This document shows positions 39,401 to 43,419 of a DNA stretch of 64,000 nt, piece after piece. The translations under genes were made by a program, and so were the position numbers. Position 1 is the first letter of the stretch. Each line of letters starts with the position of its first letter. The stretch comes from Siphonodentalium dalli (Eukaryota > Mollusca > Scaphopoda > Gadilida > Siphonodentaliidae). Below the pieces are notes generated by a model. That model did not search any database. It was given only the letters and a program-made list of their open reading frames with translations, and was not told where the DNA came from. The DNA lies in contig CP136067.1 of assembly GCA_032622095.1 (NCBI GenBank), forward strand, positions 121,059,030 through 121,123,029, written 5' to 3'.

Positions 39401-40254
39401 GTAAAAATGCCTTGTTTTATATCAAATGCGACCTTCTTCTCGTTGTCTGGGAGATGAAGCAGGCTGTATGTGAAGGTATGATTCTCTGCCATCGTATTCA
39501 ACACGTCAGTCAGCATGTCGATTATAGTCAATGCAACCGGCTGTGGTTTTGGAGTATATCTGGTTGGTTTAGGCGTGTTCGTTACAGATTTCTGGGTGGT
39601 AAGATGTGGAGTGGAGTAATTTGTATTTATCGGATTCTGTGTAGTATTAGATTCGTTAGAAAGAGACAGTGTCGATGGTTCCAACTGCGATGTAACATTC
39701 TTAGATTCCATTGCGACAGAAGTGTCCATTCGAGTTGAGAGATGTGCTTTATTCGTAGTTTCAACGGCCACATGTTTGGTAGGCTTTCTTTCCGTTGATG
39801 TCTTTGCAAGAACTTTTGTTGTAGTGTGTTTCATTGAGTGGTTTGGTGCTGTATTTGTAGTTTTAACGACCGCATGGTTGGTAGGCTTTCCGTCCGTTGA
39901 TGTCTTGGCAAGACCATTTTTTGTAGTATGTTGCATCGAGTGGTTTGGTGCTGTAGTTTTAACGGCCGCATGGTTGGTAGGCTTTTCAGGAGTTGGTGTC
40001 TTTGCAAGACCCCGAGTTGTTGCCTGTTCTTTTGCGTGGCTTGTTATTTGCCCAGCAGCATTAGATGTGCTGCTGGTAACCGTTATAATTGTTTTTCTGG
40101 TTGATGTTGGAGTGGCTGCTCCATTGGAAGTAAGTTTTCCCGCTTTGGTCACCTTTGTGCTCGCTGTTGCCGTTCCAGTGTGCTGTTGACCATCAGCAAC
40201 GGCGAATAGGAACAGAATCATGGAAATTATGCGGAAACATTGTATCAGATCCAT
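250..40254 (-). CDS. nrf-6-like: NRF-6-like membrane acyltransferase-3 gene, 13 visible exons, 3' end outside window
   Basis: Exons in gene order: 40254-39135, 31649-31465, 23884-23797, 20190-20103, 15936-15713, 14244-14071, 11800-11707, 9698-9600, 6894-6729, 3999-3920, 2675-2577, 2154-2025 and 442-250. All junctions are GT-AG and all phases match, giving 913 codons plus one base. The order is signal peptide (1-22), Thr/Ser-rich stalk (about 25-240), NRF extracellular domain (about 350-480), then a multi-pass acyltransferase-3 domain (about 490 onward). Family motifs include GKPPTGILEG, CLHGIR, VDTFF, HRIWR, WWTNLLYINN, WTWYL and DMQFF, and CWTLGVAWIIFACVNGY. C. elegans NRF-6 is linked to lipid and drug transport between tissues; the substrate here is unknown. 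The C-terminal end, normally one or two more transmembrane helices, lies left of position 1. The model is from reading by eye, without transcript data. Confidence 0.88.
496..959. mobile_element. TTAAAGGTAC foldback element (TTAA type)
   Basis: The left end TTAAAGGTACTCAATCCGAT and right end ATCGGATTTAGTACCTTTAA are inverted, both with TTAA, 464 bp. It shares interior blocks (GGCTTCGGGG, TTGATTCGAGTCGAGGAAC, GATAACTCTAAA) with the copies near 16.0, 17.0, 32.9, 49.4 and 61.7 kb. No ORF of interest. The TTAA target and short inverted ends suggest mobilisation by a piggyBac-type transposase (inference). Confidence 0.7.
1601..1850. repeat. direct repeat pair in intron 12
   Basis: A segment containing CCCGCATCCCGTCCCG, TTTGTCATGTCCCA and a following GTATCCG occurs at 1601-1656 and again at 1790-1847, separated by unique sequence. 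It is a small intronic direct duplication with no coding signal. Confidence 0.6.
2025..2154 (-). CDS. nrf-6-like exon 12: KPYTRVAPYAIGLLLGY
   Basis: The acceptor is GTTTCAG|CCC and the donor AAG|GTTAGT; 130 nt, phase 2 in and phase 0 out. It encodes DYFQEIFIKPYTRVAPY, then AIGLLLGYILHFKKKRK. The (K/R)P-(Y/W)-TR-x-x-PY-x-(V/I)-G-x-x-x-G(Y) motif is highly characteristic of NRF-6-type acyltransferases. A basic cytoplasmic tail follows the helix. Confidence 0.92.
2577..2675 (-). CDS. nrf-6-like exon 11: transmembrane helix
   Basis: The acceptor is TAATTGACAG|GTT and the donor GTCAG|GTCAGT; 99 nt, phase 2 in and out. It encodes FKYVGAAIVLLLIVVQMAV, a long hydrophobic helix, followed by TGYLEHKNGGNIV. 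It matches the helix that follows SP-x-x-x-I in the family. The phase matches on both sides. Confidence 0.85.
3320..3800. repeat. GCCATCTTGG-family dispersed repeat
   Basis: About three degenerate monomers contain GCAGCCAT-TTGGATTTTACTC, ACCAAACTTCATATGGATCTTCG and AGATGGGAGC. Related copies lie at 18.97-19.66, 26.3-27.6, 36.65-37.95, 43.4-44.3 and 53.2-59.5 kb. Short ORFs inside it are fortuitous. Confidence 0.7.
3920..3999 (-). CDS. nrf-6-like exon 10: CMAWTWYL-DMQFF exon
   Basis: The acceptor is CCTTTTCAG|TGT and the donor TTTGG|GTAAGT; 80 nt, phase 0 in and phase 2 out. It encodes CMAWTWYLSCDMQFFVVSP and then IVILSLF. The C-x-x-W-(S/T)-W-Y-L...DMQF(F/Y)...SP signature is diagnostic of the family. 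Its acceptor and first ~33 nt are repeated upstream in tandem (4000-4330), but only this copy continues as DMQFF and ends in a donor. Confidence 0.92.
3966..4330 (-). repeat. tandem array of exon 10 start plus 3' splice site
   Basis: About six copies of a 58-64 bp unit occur, with the AGACAAGTA landmark near 3972, 4037, 4095, 4153, 4211 and 4268. In gene orientation each unit is TTTTCAG followed by TGTATGGCTTGG and about 20 more exon-like bases, then ~25 bp of intron sequence. The copy ending at 3999 is the genuine exon start. Three middle copies read CMAW then P and a stop, and one distal copy has a 2-bp insertion. All copies outside the real exon run into GATTTTCTGATTTGA-type sequence instead of DMQFF. 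Confidence 0.85.
4780..5225. repeat. poly-C tracts and paired GAATTAACTGGTATTC repeats
   Basis: Runs of 10 to 14 C near 4782 and 5169 are each associated with AATTAACTGGTATTC (4844-4861 and 5180-5195) and a phrase resembling GGGTGATACCCTC. A degenerate copy occurs at 62510-62545. No gene signal. Confidence 0.5.
5446..5590. mobile_element. hairpin element, AATAATCGACTCCTTAACCA arms
   Basis: The left arm AATAATCGACTCCTTAACCA...AATGGGTAATTTTT is inverted at TTACCCATAATTATG...TGGTTAAGGAGTCGATTATT. A second copy sits at 56983-57110 in the centre of the large foldback. It is a MITE-like family with no ORF. Confidence 0.7.
5822..6060. repeat. imperfect tandem duplication (~120 bp)
   Basis: Both copies contain GTCTGATTGT-ATTTATATATTACATAAA, CCTTATTTCGAGGC and a CGAAGCCGC or CGTAGCCGC block, followed by CCCCTCCATATA. 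They start at about 5824 and 5940. Intronic, no coding signal. Confidence 0.65.
6324..6718. mobile_element. TTAACCCTTT element with double hairpin core
   Basis: The ends are TTAACCCTTTACCCAACA and TGTTGGGTAAAGGGTTAA, 395 bp including TTAA on both sides. The core has two copies, inverted relative to each other, of a 67-bp hairpin whose arms are CCAATGCATTCTCTTATATA, around a loop with CGACC-ATAGGTCG. The right end lies 10 bp from the exon 9 donor. Confidence 0.8.
6729..6894 (-). CDS. nrf-6-like exon 9: WWTNLLYINN exon
   Basis: The acceptor is TGTTTCCAG|GGT and the donor ACG|GTAAGA; 166 nt, phase 2 in and phase 0 out. It encodes VTPLYALILMFYYCL (membrane helix), an acidic loop ending DPDRTNCGENWWTNLLYINN, then IYRSNST. 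The NC-x-x-x-WWTNLLYINN string is one of the strongest NRF-6 family signatures. A TTAA-flanked foldback element begins only 10 bp into the following intron (6324-6718). Confidence 0.92.
6940..7430. mobile_element. CCCACTTAATTTTCGA-ended foldback element
   Basis: The left end GGCCCACTTAATTTTCGA and right end TCGAAAATTAAG are inverted. The interior has a poly-purine AGGGGAAGAAC/GTTATTCCCC inverted pair and a perfect hairpin (7344-7395). Related to the copies at 31.67-32.88 and 46.65-46.96 kb, which end in AAATGGGCATTTA. Confidence 0.6.
7344..7395. repeat. perfect 24-bp-arm hairpin
   Basis: The arm TCAAATGGTACATAATATGG plus CATA is followed by a 4-5 base AT loop and its exact reverse complement. 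It lies inside the element at 6940-7430. Confidence 0.85.
7560..8010. repeat. clustered GGGTTAAACC-GTATATAT repeats
   Basis: Several direct and inverted copies of short phrases occur, such as CCGGGTGAAACTCGGGTATA (7840 and 7985), CCAGGTTAAACC and AACTGTATAA. They form a foldback-prone stretch between exons 8 and 9 with no coding potential. Confidence 0.5.
8836..9185. mobile_element. inverted-repeat element around 9.0 kb
   Basis: The left half holds ATTTCGTCGTAGAAAACGA, GGTGCCAGA and GAACGGAAACATGCATGTG. The right half holds the inverse: GTGCATGTTTCCGTTC, TCTGGCACCA and GTTTTCTATGACGAAAT. The inner halves TTCCACCTGTAGCGATGCC and GTACCGTTATAGGTGGAA also pair. Non-autonomous foldback in intron 8. 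Confidence 0.65.
9239..9325 (+). repeat. GTT trinucleotide microsatellite
   Basis: An interrupted (GTT)n stretch of about 85 bp. The leucine-rich ORF over it is an artefact of the repeat. Confidence 0.85.
9600..9698 (-). CDS. nrf-6-like exon 8: helix plus HRxxR motif
   Basis: The acceptor is TTTTTAG|TGG and the donor GGAG|GTTTGT (non-canonical +3 T); 99 nt, phase 2 in and out. It encodes GTLVCYLFLLETKRR, then QIVLFYLHRIWR. This completes G-x-L-x-x-Y-L after VDTFF and supplies the R-x-x-R motif (R688, R691) on the cytoplasmic side before VTPLYAL in exon 9. This 33-residue link is obligatory in the family. A palindromic element (9731-9926) starts about 30 bp upstream of its acceptor. Confidence 0.86.
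9731..9926. mobile_element. short palindromic element beside exon 8
   Basis: TTTACTTCTTAGTGTATTGA ... CTATCCAGTTG is inverted as CAACTGGATAG ... TCAATACACTAAGAAGTAAA, about 195 bp. A degenerate third half follows to ~10040 (ACAGGATAGC...TTCTTAGAAATAAAC). Confidence 0.7.
10671..10745 (+). repeat. 16-17-bp minisatellite GGGTCG-ATTGTCCCT
   Basis: About four tandem copies of GGTCG(A/G)ATTGTCCCTG with one or two changes each. Short and intronic. Confidence 0.8.
11707..11800 (-). CDS. nrf-6-like exon 7: VDTFF helix start
   Basis: The acceptor is TTTCCACAG|AGA. The donor is read as ATCGG|GTGTGT because it gives phase 2, matching exon 8. The 94 nt encode QNGVDMLNAIKDFASQ and NSTLAVDTFFLIG. The S-x-x-VDTFF motif starts the second conserved membrane helix of this family. 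Alternative GT dinucleotides 2 and 4 bases downstream would break the frame. Confidence 0.85.
11983..13050. mobile_element. composite TTAACCCTTT element with nested hairpins
   Basis: It starts TTAACCCTTTCATATGGG, followed by one hairpin core (12032-12112), and has a second half-core near 13010-13050. The 3' end looks lost. Inside are two ~165-bp copies of another palindrome (12201-12365 and 12550-12715) with GTATATAGAGGATCTCA ends and a GAGCCGAGG-CCTCGGCTC type centre. A third relative is at 60888-61028. Confidence 0.6.
13502..14050 (+). repeat. composite repeat block, inverted partner at 40.64-41.17 kb
   Basis: In order: TTTTTCCGGGCACGTATGCC, GTTTTTGCAATGAGTTTGGC, an AAGATGGCCGCTGGCAGCCA monomer, GCAAATCTCTGTTTTAGTG, GGACGCGGGGGTGGGTGGG, and a run of 14 C. 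The whole order recurs in reverse complement at 40640-41165. Confidence 0.75.
14071..14244 (-). CDS. nrf-6-like exon 6: HGxR helix of acyltransferase-3 domain
   Basis: The acceptor is CTTCCAG|GCT and the donor CTAC|GTAAGT; 174 nt, phase 1 in and phase 1 out. It encodes LLDRILLIFSLPVNMRR, the conserved amphipathic FS-x-x-x-N segment, then IQCLHGIRVLSMGYIILGNT. The H-G-x-R motif (H601, R604) and following helix are typical. In the acyltransferase-3 superfamily a basic residue is followed ten residues later by the catalytic His (R/K-X10-H); here that position, 615, is Asn (AAC). Whether catalysis survives is open. Confidence 0.9.
14940..15330. repeat. AATGAGGTCC(CG)-family foldback repeat
   Basis: Inverted phrases CAGAATGAGGTCC and GGACCTCATTCT, with TTCACCCTCTGTGGACCTCAT, GTGACGCTACCCCGC and CCAATTTGGGGATATA. 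A related copy is at 23270-23640. No coding signal. It lies upstream of exon 6 in intron 5. Confidence 0.6.
15600..15712 (-). repeat. partial duplication of exon 5 with second splice donor
   Basis: Read in the gene direction, the intron starts with a second copy of the exon end. ETPDLHIY-APADEPESL is followed by a further TPADEPESLKYPTT and then a second CTA|GTAAGTACG at 15600/15599. The copy carries two extra bases (TA) just before the donor compared with the first copy. Use of the distal donor would therefore shift the frame into exon 6. The copies remain very similar, so the event is recent or under constraint. Confidence 0.8.
15713..15936 (-). CDS. nrf-6-like exon 5: first transmembrane helix and cytoplasmic loop
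   Basis: The acceptor TTTTTGCAG|GTT follows an AT-rich tract. Residues 494-516 (MFVFSLILFLTLVSTIYYY) form a membrane helix, followed by a basic stop-transfer TRKIRERRKRN and a hydrophilic loop containing ETPDLHIYTPADEPESLKYP. The donor is placed at A|GTAAGT (15713/15712) because only this site gives phase 1, which is what exon 6 needs. The open frame continues to 15579 through a duplicate of the exon end that has its own GTAAGT at 15599. That second donor is in phase 0 and would meet TAG in exon 6. Confidence 0.86.
15948..16395. mobile_element. TTAAAGGTAC / TTAAAGATGC element at exon 5 acceptor
   Basis: The left end TTAAAGGTACTCAATCCGAT and right end TCGGATTATGCATCTTTAA are imperfect inverted repeats with TTAA on both sides, 448 bp. 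The left end is only 11 bp upstream of the exon 5 acceptor in gene orientation, so it sits where a branch point or pyrimidine tract would be. Confidence 0.75.
16961..17426. mobile_element. TTAAAGACGC / TTAAAGGTAC-type element
   Basis: It begins TTAAAGACGCATAATCCGA and ends GGATTAAGTACCTTTAA, 466 bp with TTAA at both ends. It shares the GGCTTCGGGG, GTCGAGGAAC and GATAACTCTAAAATCAAGTG blocks with the copies at 0.5 and 32.9 kb. Confidence 0.75.
17550..17946. mobile_element. TTAACCCTTTACCCAACA element, double hairpin
   Basis: A 397-bp near copy of the element at 6324-6718 in the same orientation: identical ends, two inverted hairpin cores and the TTGAAGCTTTATTTGGCCGG segment. It abuts the next element at 17947. 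Confidence 0.82.
17947..18660. mobile_element. GTAGAGATCATATTCCACCA foldback element
   Basis: The left end GTAGAGATCATATTCCACCA is inverted at TGGTGGAATATATATGATCT. The interior arms carry AAGGTCCCACTCGAAATTGC and GCTGGGACCACCCCC. Relatives are at 30268-31183 and 49697-49915 (half). The outer CATGAATCTCTACT and GGCTAACG ends are partly lost on the left. Confidence 0.65.
18970..19660. repeat. GCCATCTTGG-family repeat with terminal TAGCTCAACTT motif
   Basis: Three monomers of the family end at CCAAGTTGAGCTACAGTG-CATTGACACTTTCATTT. This is the same terminus that closes the 54.86-59.48 kb foldback. Confidence 0.7.
20103..20190 (-). CDS. nrf-6-like exon 4: end of NRF domain, entry to first transmembrane helix
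   Basis: An 88-nt exon with acceptor TTTCTTTCAG|TCG and donor GCAAT|GTGAGT, phase 1 in and phase 2 out. Joined to exon 3 it reads V-EEFGFPVTSVHCQQPY...DPKAIVA. The single Cys after VTSV and the D-x-x-AIV step into the membrane are where the family places the last NRF-domain Cys and the first transmembrane helix, which continues in exon 5. Confidence 0.88.
20706..22486. mobile_element. 1.8-kb TTAA element with long terminal inverted repeats
   Basis: The ends are TTAAAGGGGTACTGT and ACAGTACCCCTTTAA. The inverted similarity extends about 100-150 bp inward (GGACCATCTTCTTTTATACT against AGTATATAAAGAAATGGTCC, and GGATCTGTTCCTCGAAAA in both). It has no recognisable transposase. A 103-codon ORF at 21867-22178 (+) shows no motif I know. 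Confidence 0.7.
23270..23645. repeat. second AATGAGGTCC(CG)-family foldback repeat
   Basis: Matches 14940-15330: TGAATTTAGTGATGCTATCCCGC, ATATCCCCAAATTGGCAGACG, then TTCACCCTCTGTGGACCTCAT. Intronic, upstream of exon 3's acceptor by less than 500 bp. Confidence 0.6.
23797..23884 (-). CDS. nrf-6-like exon 3: NRF domain CLPNVC motif
   Basis: An 88-nt exon between acceptor TTTATAG|CTA and donor GCAG|GTAAAT, phase 0 in and phase 1 out. It encodes LPGGHQVQFDTCLPNVC followed by an acidic helix TEEEIKTLIN. The C-L-P-x-x-C motif followed by a D/E-rich helix is the classical end of the NRF domain (Cys-(L/V)-P-(S/N)-x-Cys). It is too short to stand out as an ORF; it was found by motif and confirmed by phase. 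Confidence 0.88.
26020..26325. repeat. ~170-bp imperfect tandem duplication
   Basis: AACACGAGACATACATAATT to GGTAAGAATCTTTTTAAG is present at 26027-26145 and again at 26198-26320 with few changes. Intronic, no coding signal. Confidence 0.75.
26330..27630. repeat. degenerate GCCATCTTGG-family copies
   Basis: Scattered monomers contain ATCATCACCAAACTTCATAT, GCCAGCGGCC and ATTTGGTTGATCCTACAG, interrupted at 26470-26900 by unrelated sequence. No coding signal. Confidence 0.55.
27868..28735 (+). mobile_element. two GACCCGACTTCGTCC-ended elements in tandem
   Basis: Copies start GCTGGTGGACCCGACTTCGT (27870) and GCTGATGTACTCGACTTCGT (28373) and end in CAGACA repeats plus ATATATATTAG or TACATACA. 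The interior repeats TGACCTTGAATTGA and TTTGACCC(G/A)(T/C)CC several times. The same terminus appears inverted at 32450 and 48125. Confidence 0.6.
28930..29205 (+). other. 91-codon ORF of unknown nature
   Basis: An intact plus-strand frame with a charged middle (ADSQKERAESKIRHHGHD) and a Thr/Ser-rich end. It has no family I recognise, no clear promoter and no splice partner that I could place. It lies in intron 2 of the nrf-6-like gene. It may be chance. Confidence 0.2.
30268..31183. mobile_element. CATGAATCTCTACT foldback element with nested insertion
   Basis: The left end CCATGAATCTCTACTATGGC is inverted at CCAGAGTAGAGATTCGTGGCA. Inner arms include GATCATATATTCCACCAGTA and GTGGAATATGATATCTACGA. 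The TTAACCCTTT element at 30419-30818 is inserted inside it. Confidence 0.72.
30419..30818. mobile_element. nested TTAACCCTTTACCCAACA element
   Basis: A 400-bp copy in inverted orientation relative to 6324-6718, with intact TTAA ends, the CCGGCCAAAACCGGCC region and both hairpin cores. Confidence 0.82.
31465..31649 (-). CDS. nrf-6-like exon 2: NRF domain core
   Basis: The acceptor is TTTCAG|TGG and the donor TCT|GTGAGT, phase 1 in and phase 0 out, 185 nt. Spliced to exon 1 it gives ESWALK-M-VDAAGKPPTGILEG, which matches the family signature of an Ala/Asp-rich start followed by GKPP-GILEG. Next comes LSWIGSPGECRAVE, then a Cys in TAYCSLF. The cysteines fit the disulfide pattern of the NRF extracellular domain. 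This exon is residues 374-435. Confidence 0.9.
31674..32882. mobile_element. CCCACTTAATTTTCGA-ended element containing a minisatellite element
   Basis: The left end GGCCCACTTAATTTTCGA and right end TCGAAAATTAAATGGGCATT are inverted. The interior (about 31725-32485) is a different element with TTTGT(C/A)TGTATG repeats and four or five ~110-130 bp tandem units (GTGGAGCTATCGACTTGAAA, CGAGCCCGTGCGACGC, CGCATGCGCAGAC). Confidence 0.65.
32880..33299. mobile_element. TTAAAGGTAC-family element, degenerate ends
   Basis: Contains CATAATCCAAATTAATG, GGCTTCGGGGGTAAA, GAGTCGAGGAACCCA and ATCGGATTGTGTACTTTTAA. It follows the preceding element directly. Confidence 0.65.
33715..33960. repeat. three imperfect copies of TGTTGTGTGATTCTTATG unit
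   Basis: About 100-bp units start near 33722, 33821 and 33930, with GTCGTTCCTAGGAACGGGG in the first two. Followed by AT-rich low-complexity sequence (33980-34175, AATTAAAAAATTAATT). Confidence 0.6.
34560..34740 (+). repeat. possible retroelement 3' end with TATCC tail
   Basis: The sequence AAATAAACATTATCCTATCC followed by another TATCC repeat looks like a LINE or SINE 3' tail with a short tandem motif. No coding part is recognisable. Confidence 0.35.
35360..35600. mobile_element. TTAACCCTTT-family element, worn ends
   Basis: The left end TTAGCCCTTTCATGACGGGG (worn) leads to a partial first hairpin, then a full second hairpin core with CCATGGTCGACTCGCATATA. Same family as 46236-46504 by its GACGG and GGAAGC/GCTTCC outer segments. 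Confidence 0.65.
35795..36400 (+). pseudogene. LINE reverse transcriptase C-terminal remnant, split by a MITE
   Basis: The frame reads LRVSNHKLETEKVRH, then DRKCTRCPTKQVESEYHF and MMKCAAYHDLRENYF. The R-x-S-x-H-x-L-x-x-E motif and C-x2-C...E-x-HF-x3-C-x2-Y-x2-LR pattern are typical of the end of non-LTR retrotransposon ORF2. A TGA interrupts the frame after LSN, and the frame resumes as FPKFLDLSDFDKFLF. The TTAA element at 36078-36328 is inserted shortly after. The rest of the reverse transcriptase is absent. Confidence 0.8.
36078..36328. mobile_element. TTAACCCTTTGAGTGCCA element inside LINE remnant
   Basis: 251 bp with perfect ends TTAACCCTTTGAGTGCCA and TGGCACTCAAAGGGTTAA, one hairpin core and a T-rich middle. 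The flanking TTAA copies and LINE sequence on both sides define the insertion exactly. Confidence 0.85.
36650..37940. repeat. GCCATCTTGG-family array (forward)
   Basis: About seven diverged monomers carry CCAAGATGGCTGCTGGCGGC, AGTCATGCAAAGAGTAAA and GAAGTTTGGTGA. It starts near CACTGTAGCTCAATTTGG. No coding signal despite short ORFs. Confidence 0.7.
39135..40254 (-). CDS. nrf-6-like exon 1: signal peptide, mucin-like stalk, start of NRF domain
   Basis: The start is the ATG at 40254, giving MDLIQCF followed by a hydrophobic run ending AVADG, a typical secretory signal. An upstream in-frame GTG at 40263 is not a credible start. Residues 25-240 are dominated by Thr, Ser, Lys, Pro and Asn and contain three imperfect repeats beginning LAKT at about residues 83, 115 and 149, each with KPTNH or KPTKH. 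Many Thr/Ser and several N-X-S/T sites suggest a heavily O- and N-glycosylated stalk. The last ~130 residues are ordinary globular sequence ending NCSTEMGFF...ESWALK, the usual beginning of an NRF domain. The exon ends in phase 1 at a strong donor, A|GTAAGT. A TTTTCTAG at 40268-40275 could be the acceptor of a 5' UTR intron. Most NRF-6 proteins have a shorter linker than this. Confidence 0.9.
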
Positions 40255-40263
40255 GATTTTCAC

Positions 40264-40500
40264 GCGTCTAGAAAATTACAACACAGAGCAACATAGTTGG
40301 TCCTCCTAATGCGCCAAGTTACAACAAATACTATGAACATGCACTGTGAATGTAAATATTAAAGATTAGTTAAAACACGAAAGCATGCGCCGTGCCGAAG
40401 ATAAGATAGCTGGGGTGTCCATGTATACCATACAACAGGATCCAAACGTTACGATATAGTATCACGTCGTTAACCTTTATCATCGAAACTTAACCTAAAA
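40264..40500 (-). promoter_or_regulatory. presumed 5' region of nrf-6-like gene
   Basis: Directly upstream of the start ATG is a pyrimidine-rich TTTTCTAG that could end a 5' UTR intron. I see no clear TATA box or CpG-rich promoter in the next 240 bp, so the transcription start may be further right. Confidence 0.3.
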
Positions 40501-40639
40501 ACGCCCGTACGAGTTTATACTTGTTTGCAGTGATATGGTTAGAAGTTCACCAGTGCATGGGGTGGGTGCACAACTTGGAATTTCCAATTCACCCCGTCTT
40601 GAACCAAACCAAAATGTTCATGTTCAGAACATTTCATCT

Positions 40640-41165
40640 CCACCCTCTTGGGCAGGGGGGGGGGGTCGGAAAAAAATTCAGGCACGTATGCTGATTTTTA
40701 CCGTTCGACCCTTGTTGGGACCCACCCACCCCCGCGTCCAATATTGTTTTCGTTTTCGGCAGTTTTTTCCGAACATTTTTTTACACCCACCCCCCTTTTA
40801 ACACTAGAACAGAGATTTGCGAGGGAAAATTCACTGTAAACAACTGTATGTGAATGTCTGTGCATACCATTTGTCATGGATGTTAACACATTCGGCCAAA
40901 AAAAAAACATGGCTGCCAGCGGCCATCTTGGATTTCAAATTTTGCAACAAAATACAACATGATAACTGCCTGCAGTCAGTTTAACAGTTAGAATTACAGT
41001 ATTTCTCTTATTCTAAGGTGTTTTAAGCCAAATTTTAACTCATTGCAAAAACAGTCAAAAATCTTGCAGGAAAAAACATTTTGAGTTACGGAAAAAATTG
41101 TTTGTTGGTCCCATCGACCACCCACCCAACTCGGCATACGTGACCGGAAACACCCCCCCCCCCTG
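40640..41165 (-). repeat. inverted partner of 13502-14050
   Basis: In reverse order: a G12 run, GGCACGTATGCTGATTTTTA, CCCACCCACCCCCGCGTCCA, GTTTTCGGCAGTTTTTTCCG, CACTAGAACAGAGATTTGCG, a GCTGCCAGCGGCCATCTTGG monomer, GCAAAAACAGTCAAAAAT, and a C13 run. No coding signal. Confidence 0.75.
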
Positions 41166-41169
41166 TCTT

Positions 41170-43400
41170 GGTGGGAATTTTAAAAATTATATCTCAAGCT
41201 TTCCAAGATAACACCCCCATAAGTTTGGTTTTATGCGAACAGATTGACATTTCGGTCAAAAACAATTGACCAAACATAAGAAATTGAGAATACCTTCAGT
41301 TTATGTTTGAATACCGATATATCTCATGAGTGTCTGGAAGGGAATATCGAATTTTCACTCGCGGCTGCAACATATTTAGTTCCAGACACCAATGAGATGT
41401 TTCAGGTATTCAAACAAAAACTGTATAGGTGTTCTTTTTATTATATGCGCCTTGTTAATTCTTAAAGTTGCTAAATTGTGCCGTAGTTGCACTTTTAATA
41501 GCACAACAAATTAAACAATACACGGAAATCAATACTTGCTTGATACAAATTTCTGACACCGATCAGCTGATAGGTAGCAAACCGCTTTTAAGTGATGGTG
41601 TAGTGACGCCATTCGGCAAGCTACAGAGAAATAACAAAGAGCTACAATGAAATAACAAAACCCTATTTCACTGCAGCCTCCAAGAGAAACATATGACGAT
41701 TTACGAGTCGGTAATTTTCCGCCATTTTATAGGCAACCATATAATAAATCATGCGACTATTCGCCTAAAAGTTAAACGAAACATTTCACTAAATACTGGT
41801 TGGAAATTCATGCTACGAGAACAATTTCAATCTATGTTGGTATGTAATTTCCAACTGCTGTTCTGTCAAGCATGAAATATCCAGCTGTTGAAATTGTTTA
41901 TCAAAGTATGTGTCTCACCAACCCCCTGTCGCCACTTCCCTGTTTGTTTGATCCAAGTTACAATAGGTTATAATACACCAAATTAGTAGAGTGATTTCCC
42001 CTGGCACCCCCTAGCTAGGATCAGCAAAAGAAAATCCTGGCAGCTGATTGGTCAATGATACATGGATGAAAAGTGCACGAAAAAAATGCACAAACGTGTT
42101 TCCCGTCGAGAAACATCAAATATAGCCACATGGTGAACGGTTACGGCTGCCAAGTTGACGAGGAATGTAAGGGAGGAGTTGGTGTATTTGTTTTTTCGGT
42201 GTCATTTTTTGTCTCCATTTTAAGGGTGGTGTGACGTTTGTTAAAACTGCAGTGTGACGCAATATGTTGACAAATACTTTTGGGCACATTTTCGTGTGTC
42301 TAAAAGGACGTTCTTTAATGTTTATACCCGTGCAGGGTCAACCCTTCCCTGCGAATACAGGCCAGCGGGATCTGATACACTGAGGCAGTGGGGCCTATGC
42401 AAATCATTTGGTGTATTGCAAACATATTCCATTTCCTTTTCAGTCGTGACAAGGACCGTGTTGATGCTGTTGAGAAGTTGTACTGTTATTTTTTTTTTAA
42501 GTTCTCATGTTCGCGCAACTTGGTGGCCTTATGCTAATCTGAATGGAGGAAATCCCAATGTGTGTAAAAAACATTGAAAATCATACATACACGTATTGTT
42601 AATCGGACATAGCTCATTCGAACCTCCACATTTTTTTCTACGTAATTTGGAGCGACGGATACGATAGGTCGATGAATAAACGAACTATTGATATACCGGC
42701 TTCATACGCTCTGAAAAACACTTTCCAAAGTCACAGCCATTTTTCAACATTTTTCAACTTTTCACCAAACGTCAGACAAACGCTCTTTATTGCTACCATA
42801 TAAGGAATAGTCAACCACGGAACGCTCTTTATTTCTGTTCCATGTCGTGCAAATAGCTGTTTTGTGTTTGGTTCCCAAACAGCGTATTCACAGTTGTATT
42901 TTTCATTACTTCAGTGCCAGTGCGTCTTTTTTTGGTTACATAATGTTCGTAGAAAGGTATAGTTCAGATATTGGTCGACCAATTTCGATACTGAGAACAA
43001 TTCATAAGCGATAATATTGTGTGTATTTCTGAGTGCAAACCGCCATGTGGCTTAAAAATATTTTAATGGTGGTTTTTTGTCAGCATTTTAGTTGTTGAAA
43101 ACAGACCATAATCGTGATGGATATTTCTGTCGTTTTTGCGAACATGTGAGCAGCCATGATTAGAATATTTTTAAAACATACCATATTCATGTATGTTTCA
43201 TACAAAGACCGGCTTTTTCTCAAATCACTCGGATCAACCAAACACTCTGAAACACTGCGAAAATGACAACTGTAGAAAAGGAAAGTGTCAATCACACTGC
43301 AGTTCAAAATGGAGAGGCATCGATGTCACGCTGAGTAGTCAATCGAATGATAAAGATTGATTAGGTAGGTCAAAACGTTTTAATGAAGGAATTGTATTCT
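41170..43400. other. gene-free stretch
   Basis: Short inverted phrases occur around 41310-41420 (GAATACCGATATATCTCATG and ATGAGATGTTTCAGGTATTC). An open frame of 107 codons at 42254-42577 (+) has no recognisable motif. I see no supported gene or RNA. Confidence 0.4.
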
Positions 43401-43419
43401 GTAGATGAAACTGTTTTCA

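Noticed and set aside
39722-40189. 155-codon plus-strand frame opposite exon 1
   Set aside because: It is the antisense shadow of the Thr/Ser-rich repeats; its valine and cysteine-rich composition is exactly what the reverse of ACN/TCN codons gives.
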